Positions 36,730 through 44,515 of a stretch of DNA of 64,000 bases are shown here, piece after piece. This DNA comes from Marinibaculum pumilum (GTDB lineage: Bacteria; Pseudomonadota; Alphaproteobacteria; Ferrovibrionales; Ferrovibrionaceae), in contig NZ_JBHRTR010000020.1 in NCBI RefSeq assembly GCF_042646425.1, forward strand, positions 124,001 through 188,000, in the 5' to 3' direction. Both the position numbers and the translations under genes were made by a program. The notes beneath the pieces are model-generated. The model saw only the letters and a program-made list of their open reading frames with translations. It had not been told where the DNA came from and searched no databases. Every line of letters begins with the position of its first letter. Position 1 is the stretch's first letter.

Positions 36730-38181
36730 ATGAAGGACCTGCGCCCGGTCTTTGCCGCGGTCGGCGCCCTGCTCTGCATCCTGGCCGCGGCCATGCTGCT
36801 GCCGGCCATCGTCGATGCCGACGACGGGAACGACAATTGGGTGGTCTTCCTCATTTCCGCCCTGCTGACCCTGTTCTTCGCCGTCTCCGTGATGCTGGCC
36901 GCCTCCCAGAGCACGGGATCGCGCATCACGGTCCGGCAGACCTTCATCCTCACCACCCTGGCCTGGGTGCTGATGACCGCCTTCGCCGCGATCCCCTTCG
37001 CCATCGCCGATATCGGGCTCAGCCCGGTGGATGCCCTGTTCGAGGCGATGAGCGGGATCACCACCACCGGCGCCACGGTGATGACCGACCTGTCGTCGAA
37101 GCCGCCCGGCATCCTGCTGTGGCGCGCCATCCTGCAATGGATCGGCGGCGTCGGCATCATCGTGATGAGCCTGGCGGTGCTGCCGATGCTGCAGATCGGC
37201 GGCATGCAGCTGTTCCGCACCGAAAGCTCCGACAAGCTGGAGAAGATCCTGCCGCGGGCGACCCAGTTCGCCTCCAATATCGGCGGCATCTATGTCGGGC
37301 TGACGGTACTGTGCATCATCGCCTACTACATCGCCGGCATGGGGCTGTTCGACGCGGTCTGTCATGCCCTGACGACCCTGTCGACCGGCGGCTTCTCCAC
37401 CTACGACGCCTCCATCGGGCAGTTCGCCAGCCCGGCGATCGAATGGACCGCCGTGGTGTTCATGCTGATCGGCGGGGTCAGCTTCGGCACCCTGGTCCTG
37501 GCGGTGAACGGCCGGCCGCGCGCCTTCCTGCAGGACAGCCAGCTGCACTGGTTCCTGGGGGCCTGCCTGGTGGCGACGGTCATCATCACCGTCTGGCTGC
37601 TGTCCAACGTCCATACCGAGGTGCACCGCGCGGTGCGGGAGACCGCCTTCTCCGTCGTCGCCATCATCACCGGCACCGGCTATGCCGCCGTCGACTACGG
37701 CCTGTGGGGGCATTTCTCCTTCGCGGCCTTCTTTGCCCTGATGTTCCTGGGCGGCTGCACCGGGTCGACGACCGGCGGCATCAAGGTGTTCCGCTTCCAG
37801 ATCCTGTTCATCACCATGCGCCGGCAGTTCTTCAGCCTGGTGCATCCGCACGGCGTCCGGAACCCGACCTACAACGGCCAGGTGGTGCCACCGGAAGTCG
37901 CGGTCGCGGTGACCAGCTTCTTCTTCCTGTACGGCCTGTCGGTGATGGTGGTGGCGATCCTGCTGGGGATGTACGACCTGGACTTCCTCACCGCGATCTC
38001 CGCCGCCGCATCCGCGGTCGGCAATGTCGGGCCCGGCCTGGGCGATGTGATCGGCCCTTCGGGCAACTATGCCACCCTGCCCGACGGCGCGAAGCTGATC
38101 CTGGCCTTCGCCATGCTGCTGGGCCGGCTGGAGCTGTTCACCGTGCTGGTCCTGTTCAACCCGGAGTTCTGGCGCGGCTGA
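36730..38181 (+). CDS. trkH: Trk-type potassium uptake protein, membrane subunit
   Basis: 483 residues from the ATG at 36730, the usual TrkH length; the upstream open frame is not conserved. Four pore motifs, each with a selectivity-filter Gly, can be followed: MSGITTTGATVMTD, LTTLSTGGFSTYDAS, VAIITGTGYAAVDY and ASAVGNVGPGLGDVIG. FLGGCTGSTTGGIKVFR is the signature of the third repeat. It works with the peripheral NAD-binding TrkA, which is not in this window. The gene appears monocistronic. Confidence 0.95.
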   Translation: MKDLRPVFAAVGALLCILAAAMLLPAIVDADDGNDNWVVFLISALLTLFFAVSVMLAASQSTGSRITVRQTFILTTLAWVLMTAFAAIPFAIADIGLSPVDALFEAMSGITTTGATVMTDLSSKPPGILLWRAILQWIGGVGIIVMSLAVLPMLQIGGMQLFRTESSDKLEKILPRATQFASNIGGIYVGLTVLCIIAYYIAGMGLFDAVCHALTTLSTGGFSTYDASIGQFASPAIEWTAVVFMLIGGVSFGTLVLAVNGRPRAFLQDSQLHWFLGACLVATVIITVWLLSNVHTEVHRAVRETAFSVVAIITGTGYAAVDYGLWGHFSFAAFFALMFLGGCTGSTTGGIKVFRFQILFITMRRQFFSLVHPHGVRNPTYNGQVVPPEVAVAVTSFFFLYGLSVMVVAILLGMYDLDFLTAISAAASAVGNVGPGLGDVIGPSGNYATLPDGAKLILAFAMLLGRLELFTVLVLFNPEFWRG

Positions 38182-38291
38182 GCTCCGCCGCGCCGCTGCG
38201 CGCTTGACGCAGGCGCCCCCGGCATGGCTCAAAGCGCCGGCCGGCCGCGCAACTCGAGGGGAGAGGGCCGCCGGACGAGAGGGAGGGGGCC

Positions 38292-38870
38292 GTGGCGGCG
38301 CAGGAACTGGCAGAGGCGGTGGCGGAACATCGGACGGTGCTTGACGGGCTAATGGCCGCCGTAGGCGGTGCGTTCGAGGAACTGGCAGCCGCCTGTACCG
38401 CCAGCCTGCAGGCAGGCGGCAAGATCCTGTTCTTCGGCAATGGCGGCAGTGCCGCCGATGCCCAGCATCTGGCCGCGGAACTGACGGTGCGCTTCGTCAC
38501 CGACCGGCCGGCCATCGCCGCGATCGCCCTGACCACGGACAGCTCCGCCCTGACGGCGATCGGCAACGACCTGGGTTTCGAGCAGCTGTTCGCCCGCCAG
38601 GTGGAGGCGCTGGGCCGCGCCGGCGATGTCGCGATCGGCATCTCCACCTCAGGACGCAGCCCCAATGTCCTGGCGGCCCTGGCAACGGCGAAGGGGATGG
38701 GCCTGACCGCCGCCGGCTTCACCGGCCGGCAGGGCCGCGGCATGGCCGGCCTGGCTGCGCCGCTGGTGCAGGTGCCCAGCGACACCACCGCCCGCATCCA
38801 GGAAATGCACATCCTGGTCGGCCAGGCGTTGTGCGGCGCCATCGAACGCCGGCTCGGCCTGGTGGCATGA
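38292..38870 (+). CDS. gmhA: GmhA-like phosphoheptose isomerase (SIS domain)
   Basis: 192 residues from GTG 38292, preceded by a purine-rich gagggaggg. Single SIS domain: ILFFGNGGSAADAQHLAAEL, LTTDSSALTAIGNDLGF, ISTSGRSPNVLAAL and the C-terminal TTARIQEMHILVGQALC, all typical of GmhA, which converts sedoheptulose-7-phosphate to heptose-7-phosphate for LPS core or S-layer glycans. The stop overlaps the rmlA-like gene (ATGA), an unusual pairing because the other heptose genes are absent. DiaA-type SIS proteins are a less likely alternative. Confidence 0.85.
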   Translation: MAAQELAEAVAEHRTVLDGLMAAVGGAFEELAAACTASLQAGGKILFFGNGGSAADAQHLAAELTVRFVTDRPAIAAIALTTDSSALTAIGNDLGFEQLFARQVEALGRAGDVAIGISTSGRSPNVLAALATAKGMGLTAAGFTGRQGRGMAGLAAPLVQVPSDTTARIQEMHILVGQALCGAIERRLGLVA

Positions 38871-39763
38871 GCGGCGCGACCGTGGCGCGTAAGGGCATCG
38901 TGCTTGCCGGCGGCGCCGGCACCCGCCTGCACCCTGCCACCCGCGTGGTGTCGAAGCAGCTGCTGCCGGTCTACGACAAGCCGCTGGTCTACTATCCCCT
39001 GTCGGTGCTGATGCTGGCCGGGATCCGCGACATCCTGCTGATCACCGCGCCGGAGGAGGCGGAGCGGTTCCGCGCCCTGCTGGGCGATGGGACCGATTTC
39101 GGCCTGCGGCTGGACTATGCCGTGCAGCCGCGGCCGGAGGGCATCGCCCAGGCGCTGCTGATCGCCGAGCCGTTCGCCGCTGGCGCACCCGTGGCGCTGA
39201 TCCTGGGCGACAACATCTTCTATGGCCATGGCCTGCCGGAACAGCTGCGCGCCGCGGCGGCGGCGGCGGAGGCCACGATCTTCGCCTACGAGGTGAACGA
39301 CCCGGAGCGCTACGGCGTGCTGGAGCGCGCACCCGACGGGCGTCCCCTGCGGATCGTCGAGAAGCCGGCGCATCCGCCCAGCAACCAGGCGATCACCGGG
39401 CTGTACTTCTATACCGGCGATGCGGCGGAGAAGGCGCGGTCGCTGAAACCGTCCGCCCGCGGCGAACTGGAGATCACAGACCTCAACAATCTCTACCTGG
39501 CGGAAGGCCGGCTGTCGGTGGAGGTGCTGGGCCGCGGCCATGCCTGGCTGGACACCGGGACAACCGATTCCCTGCTGGCCGCCGCCAACTATGTCGCAGT
39601 GATCGAGAACCGGCAGGGCCAGAAGATCTGCTGCCCGGAGGAGATCGCCTGGCGCAACGGATGGCTCGACGATGCCGACCTGCGCCGCATCGCCGGACCG
39701 CTGTCGAAGAGCGGCTACGGCGCCTACCTGCTCGGCCTGCTGGGCCGCGATGTCGGTCGCTGA
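38867..39763 (+). CDS. rmlA: Glucose-1-phosphate thymidylyltransferase-like nucleotidyltransferase
   Basis: 298 residues from the ATG at 38867, overlapping gmhA. KGIVLAGGAGTRLHPATRVVSKQLLPVYDKP is here shortened to its halves GIVLAGGAGTRLHPAT and SKQLLPVYDKPLVYYPL; both are textbook RmlA, with YAVQPRPEGIAQALLI, LILGDNIFYGHGL and FEVNDPERYGV-like YEVNDPERYGVLE following. It makes dTDP-glucose, the entry to dTDP-deoxysugars. rmlB, rmlC and rmlD are not in this window, but the aminotransferases further along could use dTDP-keto sugars. It converges on GT41-2 with 6 bp between stops. Confidence 0.9.
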   Translation: MSGATVARKGIVLAGGAGTRLHPATRVVSKQLLPVYDKPLVYYPLSVLMLAGIRDILLITAPEEAERFRALLGDGTDFGLRLDYAVQPRPEGIAQALLIAEPFAAGAPVALILGDNIFYGHGLPEQLRAAAAAAEATIFAYEVNDPERYGVLERAPDGRPLRIVEKPAHPPSNQAITGLYFYTGDAAEKARSLKPSARGELEITDLNNLYLAEGRLSVEVLGRGHAWLDTGTTDSLLAAANYVAVIENRQGQKICCPEEIAWRNGWLDDADLRRIAGPLSKSGYGAYLLGLLGRDVGR

Positions 39764-39769
39764 CCGCGC

Positions 39770-41485
39770 CTACAGCCCGGCCGCCGCCATGCCGCGCACC
39801 CAGGCCTGCCACATCCGCCGATAGGCCTGCTCGTAATCCGCGGCGATCCGCCTGTGGTCGCCGACCGCATCCAGGAAGCGGCGCCGCAGCTCCCCGCGCA
39901 GCTGCCGCAGGCGGTCGCTGTCCAGCGCCAGCGCGACGGCCGTCTGGACATAATCGTCCATCGTCTCCGTGATCAGCTCCTGCAGGCCGGCCGGGCCGAG
40001 CCAGGCGGCGCCGACCCGGCGGATCGGCGTCTCCCCCGCCAGCATGACCACCGGCACCCCCATGCACAGAGCCTCGCAGGTGGTGGTGCCGCCGACATTG
40101 GGGAAGGTGTCCAGGTAGACGTCCAGGGAATGATAGTAGGCCAGGGTGTGCGGGTGCTGCAGGGTGTAGGTGAAGTCCACCCGCTCCGGTGCCACATGGA
40201 AGCGCTCCAGCGCTGCCAGGATGCGGCGCCGGGCGCTGCCGTCGGCGGCGAAGTCGCGGTAGTTCAGCGCCAGGACGGAGCCGGGCAGCGCGCGCAGGAT
40301 GCGGCCCCAGGCCTCCAGCGTGGCGTCGGTGATCTTCACCGCGCGGCTGAGGCAGCCGAAGCGGATATGGCCGTTCCGCAAGTGCGGCGACGGCTGCACC
40401 TCCGGCATGTAGGCGGCCGGGGTGAAGCTGGCGATCGGCCCGTCCAGATGGAACAGGTGCTCGGCATACATCGCCTCGGTCCCCGGCGGGCTGAGCCAGG
40501 CATTGGTCAGCATATAGTCCATCGCCGGCAGGCCGGTGGTATGGGCATAGCCGATCGGATGCTCGACCTGGATCGGCGCGGGATGCTCCGCGAAGGCACC
40601 CAGCCGGGTGTTCGCGGTATGCCCGGCCAGGTCGACCAGGATGTCGATTCCGTCCTGGCGCACCCGCTCCGCCAGGGCCGTGTCGTCCAGGCTGCAGACG
40701 AACAGGAAGCGGTCGGCGAGCTTCTGCCAGCGCGCCGTCGCCTCGTCGGGCACCGCCACCTCGGCATAGCAGACCACTTCCACCGCGCGCCGATCGTGGG
40801 CGCCGATCACCCCTTCCATGAAGCTGCTGACGCTGTGGCGGCGGAAGTCCGGCGAGACATAGCCGACCCGCAGGCGCCGGTCCGGATCGCGGTCGTTGAG
40901 GGGCATGCGCCGCCGCGGCGCGGCGGCCGCTGCCGCCCGCCGGCCCCAGTCGCAATGGGCGGCGACCACGGCCTCGGCGCGGGCACCCGACAGCTGGCAG
41001 AGGCTGAACAGGTGGACGGAATTGATCCGCCGGTCCTGCGGCGCCAGGCGCGCCGCCTCCGCCAGCAGCGGCTGCGCGTCCGCCGGCCGGCCGGCGCCCA
41101 TCAGCGCGGACCCCAGGTTGCACAGGATCACCGGCTGCTGCGGCTGGATCTGCCGCGCCGCCTCGAAAATCTCGATCGCCGGGTCCAGTTCGCCGAGTTC
41201 GCGAAGCGCCAGGCCGAGCGAATTCAGGATGGAGATGTCCTTCGGCGCCGCCTGCAGCGCCCGGCGGTACAGCTCCACGGCTTCCCGCATCGCCGCCACG
41301 CCGCGGGTCAGCAGGGCGTCGCGCAGCAGGTCGGCAAGGCCGGTCAGCAGCGGGCGGCTGTCCGGCGCGACGGCCAGGCCTGCACGGTACGCCGCCTCGG
41401 CCGCATCGCGGTCGCCGCGCGACAGCGCGGCGCTGGCCGCATCCAGCGCCTGCCGGGGAGCAGCTGCCGCCACCGGGTCGGCCAT
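39770..41485 (-). CDS. TPR-GT41 (OGT-like) glycosyltransferase 2
   Basis: 571 residues from the ATG at 41485; the frame is open far upstream but that part overlaps the pseC-like gene. Residues ~10-170 carry TPR motifs (NSLGLALRELGELDPAIEIF, NLGSALMGAGRPADAQPL). The catalytic part begins LRVGYVSPDFRRHSVSSF with the active-site His, then ILVDLAGHTANTRL, GYAHTTGLPAMDYMLTN, the UDP-binding Lys in SRAVKITDATLEAW and DTFPNVGGTTTCEALCMGVP. All the usual GT41 residues seen by eye are intact. It is last in a five-gene operon behind a PseC-like aminotransferase (8 bp), so its donor may be the sugar made by that operon. Confidence 0.88.
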   Translation of the reverse strand: MADPVAAAAPRQALDAASAALSRGDRDAAEAAYRAGLAVAPDSRPLLTGLADLLRDALLTRGVAAMREAVELYRRALQAAPKDISILNSLGLALRELGELDPAIEIFEAARQIQPQQPVILCNLGSALMGAGRPADAQPLLAEAARLAPQDRRINSVHLFSLCQLSGARAEAVVAAHCDWGRRAAAAAAPRRRMPLNDRDPDRRLRVGYVSPDFRRHSVSSFMEGVIGAHDRRAVEVVCYAEVAVPDEATARWQKLADRFLFVCSLDDTALAERVRQDGIDILVDLAGHTANTRLGAFAEHPAPIQVEHPIGYAHTTGLPAMDYMLTNAWLSPPGTEAMYAEHLFHLDGPIASFTPAAYMPEVQPSPHLRNGHIRFGCLSRAVKITDATLEAWGRILRALPGSVLALNYRDFAADGSARRRILAALERFHVAPERVDFTYTLQHPHTLAYYHSLDVYLDTFPNVGGTTTCEALCMGVPVVMLAGETPIRRVGAAWLGPAGLQELITETMDDYVQTAVALALDSDRLRQLRGELRRRFLDAVGDHRRIAADYEQAYRRMWQAWVRGMAAAGL

Positions 41486-41493
41486 TGCGCCGC

Positions 41494-42744
41494 TCAACGG
41501 TCCTGCAGCGCCCCGCCATCGCCCAGAGAAGCGGCGAGGGCGGCAGCCACGCGCTCGACCTCCGCCGGGCCGAGGCCGGGATAGAAGGGCAGGGACAGGG
41601 TGCGGGCGTAGTAGGCGGCGGCGCCCGGCAGCTCCGGCACCGGCCAACGGTCGCGGTACCAGGGCTGCCAGGGAACCGGGATGTAGTGGACCTGGGCGCC
41701 GATCCCCGCCGCCTGGAGGCGCCGCATGACGGTGCCGCGATCGGTGCCGGCTGCCGCGAAATCGATCAGCGCCGGATAGAGATGCCAGGCCGGCTCGCAA
41801 TCGGGCACCCGGGCGATGCAATGCGCCAGGTTGTCGAACCGCGACAAAGCGGTGTCGTAGAGGTCCGCCAGCTCGCGACGCGCCGCCACCAGGGCCGGCA
41901 GCCGGTCCAGCTGGCTGGTGCCCAGCGCAGCCTGGATGTCGCTCAGCCGGTAGTTCCAGCCCAGCGCCTGCATCTCGTGGTACCAGGGGTTGGGCTGCCC
42001 GTCGGGGGCCAGGGCCAGCTCCGGCTGGCGGTGGCGCTCCGGCAGCCGCTCGATGCCATGGGCGCGCAGCCGCCGCATCCGGTCCGCCAGCCCGGCATCG
42101 TCGGTCAGCACCGCGCCGCCCTCGCCGCAGGCCACCGTCTTCGCCGGATGGAAGGAGAAGGTCGCCGCCAGGCTGTCGCGGCAGGCGCCGACCGGGACCG
42201 TCCTGCCGTCGCTGCGCCGGTAGGCGGCACCCAGGGCATGACAGGCATCCTCGATCACGACGGCGCCGCGGGCCGCGGCGAAGGCCTGCATCGCCTCCGG
42301 CGCCAGGCACTGCCCGGCCAGATGCACCGGCATCACCGCCGCCACCCGCAGCCCTGCCGCCGCCGCCCGGTCGGCCGCGGCCGCGGCGGCGGCCGGGGTC
42401 ATCAGTCCGGTCTCGGGATCGACATCGGCGAAGACCGGCACCGCGCCGGTCATGCAGACCGCATTGGCGGTGGCCATGAAGGTGATCGCCGGGACGATCG
42501 CCGCGTCGCCGGGTCCCAGGCCGGCGGCCAGCGCCGCCAGGTGCAGCGCCGCGGTGCCTGTCGCGCAGGACACGGCATGGGCGGCGCCGCAGGCATCCGC
42601 CAGGGCTGCCTCGAACCGGTCGACGGCAGGGCCGGTGGTCAGCCAGTCGGAACGCAGCACCGCGGCGACCGCATCGACATCGGCGTCGGTGACCGTCTGC
42701 CGGGCATAGGGCAGGAAGGGCAGCGACGACGGGTCCGCCGCCAT
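41494..42744 (-). CDS. pseC: PseC-like PLP-dependent nucleotide-sugar aminotransferase
   Basis: 416 residues, DegT/DnrJ/EryC1 fold. The start FLPYARQTVTDADVDAV and VLRSDWLTTGPAV, then CATGTAALHLAALAAGLGPG, PAITFMATANAV and FADVDPETGLM, are closer to PseC (Caulobacter FlmB) than to generic members. The PLP Lys is in SFHPAKTVACGEGG. PseC aminates the 4-keto group of UDP-6-deoxy-AltNAc precursors on the way to pseudaminic acid; pseB, pseF, pseG, pseH and pseI are not in this window. It sits 6 bp after the SDR gene and 8 bp before GT41-2. Family assignment is firm; exact substrate is inferred. Confidence 0.75.
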   Translation of the reverse strand: MAADPSSLPFLPYARQTVTDADVDAVAAVLRSDWLTTGPAVDRFEAALADACGAAHAVSCATGTAALHLAALAAGLGPGDAAIVPAITFMATANAVCMTGAVPVFADVDPETGLMTPAAAAAAADRAAAAGLRVAAVMPVHLAGQCLAPEAMQAFAAARGAVVIEDACHALGAAYRRSDGRTVPVGACRDSLAATFSFHPAKTVACGEGGAVLTDDAGLADRMRRLRAHGIERLPERHRQPELALAPDGQPNPWYHEMQALGWNYRLSDIQAALGTSQLDRLPALVAARRELADLYDTALSRFDNLAHCIARVPDCEPAWHLYPALIDFAAAGTDRGTVMRRLQAAGIGAQVHYIPVPWQPWYRDRWPVPELPGAAAYYARTLSLPFYPGLGPAEVERVAAALAASLGDGGALQDR

Positions 42745-42750
42745 GGCGGC

Positions 42751-43587
42751 TCAGTCCCCGCTGCCGGCAGCGGCCGGCAGTCCGGCGCGGCGCAGCTTGA
42801 AGAGGTCGGGATCCTCCGCCAGGGTCGCCCGCAGGTCCGCACCGCCGCCGCGCCAGGGGTCGTGGACGGTGGAGAAGTTCCGCCCCCCGGCCAGCCGCCG
42901 CCCGGCGGCCATGCACCAGGCGATATGGGCGTGGATGTCGTCGAAGGAGGTGCCTTCCGTCTGCAGGAAGGCCTCCGTCTTGCCCAGCCCCTCGCCCGCC
43001 CGGTCGCCGGCGGCCAGGGTCTCGCGGTGGATCTTCGTCTGAACGAAGCCGGGGCCGATGATGAAGGCGTTGATGTCCGCCACCTCGTCGTCCAGCAGCT
43101 CGCACATCTTGATCAGCAGGATCTTCGACAGGCAGTAGGCGGAGTAGTTGGTGAAGGGATTGTTGGTGCCGCCGCCGGCGGAGAACATGACATGGGCGGT
43201 GCCGCCCGGCCGGCGCTGCGGATAGACCGCCTGCAGGAAGCGCAGCTGGCCGAAGCAGTTGATCCGCAGGTTGCGTTCCCAGGCGTCCATGTCCGCCTCC
43301 AGGAACGGGCCGATCGGCTCCATCGTGCCGGCGATGCCGATGAGCAGGTCCCAGGCCGGCGCCAACTTCGCGACGTCCGCCGCCGCGGCGCGGACCGAGT
43401 CCGGGTCGCCCAGGTCGCAGGGCAGCAGTGTGACCCCGGGCATCGCCGCCAGGTCCTCGACATGCGCAGGGTTGCGGTAGGTGCCGATCACCCGCGCACC
43501 GTCGCGCAGGTAGCGCAGCGCCAGCTCCCGGCCGATATCGGCGGAGATGCCGAGGATCAGGACGCTGCGGGGGGCAGCCTCCGTCAT
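42751..43587 (-). CDS. Short-chain dehydrogenase/reductase
   Basis: 278 residues. Rossmann start VLILGISADIGRELALRYL (a variant of T-G-x3-G-I-G), CDLGDPDSV, a central IGIAG and the catalytic TNYSAYCLSKILL with Tyr-x3-Lys; the expected Ser lies in VMFSAGGG. PG motif: FIIGPGFVQTKIHR. The C-terminal ~50 residues (RRLAGGRNFSTVHDPWRGGG) extend beyond a minimal SDR. It lies between the FkbM and PseC-like genes, so a nucleotide-sugar keto-reductase is the natural guess. If the TPP enzyme makes a branched sugar, this could reduce the added acetyl group. Substrate not readable. Confidence 0.82.
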   Translation of the reverse strand: MTEAAPRSVLILGISADIGRELALRYLRDGARVIGTYRNPAHVEDLAAMPGVTLLPCDLGDPDSVRAAAADVAKLAPAWDLLIGIAGTMEPIGPFLEADMDAWERNLRINCFGQLRFLQAVYPQRRPGGTAHVMFSAGGGTNNPFTNYSAYCLSKILLIKMCELLDDEVADINAFIIGPGFVQTKIHRETLAAGDRAGEGLGKTEAFLQTEGTSFDDIHAHIAWCMAAGRRLAGGRNFSTVHDPWRGGGADLRATLAEDPDLFKLRRAGLPAAAGSGD

Positions 43588-43609
43588 GCCGCGGACCGGC
43601 CCGAGCAGA

Positions 43610-44515
43610 TCAGCCCCATGGCACGCCGTCGCCGGTGGTCATGAACAGGCTGCCGTCGTGATGGCTCTTCGGCATTTCGGCGGCGACGGTCACCTGGCCC
43701 CATCCCAGATGCTGGCTGAACAACCGCACCGGGCTGCCGTGGAAATGGGCGAACACCCGCTCCGCATTCTCCGCCGTGCCGATCTCCACGATGGCATCGG
43801 TCTTCGCCCAGACCGCCGGGTCGATGCCGGTGATCAGCTCGCCCTCATGCCCCTCGATATCCAGCTTCACCAGGTCCGCCCAGGCGATCTCCGCCGTCAC
43901 GTCGCGCAGGGGCACGGTGAAGCGGTCCAGCTCGCCATAGGGGTTCTTCTTGGCGCCGGCCAGATGGCTGCCCGTGGTATTGCCCTTCACCCGCACGAAC
44001 TCCGCCTCGCCGTCCTGCACGGAGGCGGCGGCGCGGACCGGGGTGACATTGCCGCAGCCGTTGCGGTCGAGATTCGCCGACAGCAGCTCGAAATGCACCG
44101 GATCGGGCTCGAAGCTGCGCACCTCGCCGAAGCAGCGCGACAGCATGATGCTGTGCAGCCCCAGATTGGCGCCGAGGTCGAGCGCCTTCGCATAGCGCCC
44201 GCGGTTGCGATGGTAGAAGGCGAAGATCATCAGTTCGTTGATGTCGAACAGGTTCAGCGAGTCGATGCTGCCCATCGCGTGATACGGAAAACGCAGGCTG
44301 CCGAACGGGCCGAAGGGCCGTGGATCGTCGCCGGGATCGGCGAAGCGGCGCTCGATCTCCGCTCGGGCCACCCGCTTCAGCAGGCGGTGCAGCGGCGTGT
44401 AGGGGCTGTGCTGCGCCTTCCAATCGGCGAAGCTGGCGAAGATCAGGTCGAGCTGGTCGTCGCTGGCGGCGGGGGGCTGGCCGGGAACGGGCTGTGCGGC
44501 TGCGGTCTCAGTCAT
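43610..44515 (-). CDS. FkbM-family SAM methyltransferase
   Basis: 301 residues. The SAM site is ALDLGANLGLHSIMLSRCF, followed by VRSFEPDPVHFELL and the family motif ADLVKLDIEGHEGELITG. The N-terminal ~90 residues are an added helical region. FkbM enzymes O-methylate sugars and other natural products and are common in glycan clusters. The start overlaps the end of the TPP enzyme gene by 8 bp, and the SDR gene follows 22 bp downstream, so it is part of the five-gene operon. Confidence 0.88.
   Translation of the reverse strand: MTETAAAQPVPGQPPAASDDQLDLIFASFADWKAQHSPYTPLHRLLKRVARAEIERRFADPGDDPRPFGPFGSLRFPYHAMGSIDSLNLFDINELMIFAFYHRNRGRYAKALDLGANLGLHSIMLSRCFGEVRSFEPDPVHFELLSANLDRNGCGNVTPVRAAASVQDGEAEFVRVKGNTTGSHLAGAKKNPYGELDRFTVPLRDVTAEIAWADLVKLDIEGHEGELITGIDPAVWAKTDAIVEIGTAENAERVFAHFHGSPVRLFSQHLGWGQVTVAAEMPKSHHDGSLFMTTGDGVPWG

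Noticed and set aside
39770..43105. Apparent fusion of GT41-2 with upstream sequence (1,111 codons)
   Set aside because: The extra N-terminal part is out of frame with the PseC-like gene it overlaps and is low-complexity; a normal ATG at 41485 starts the TPR domain.
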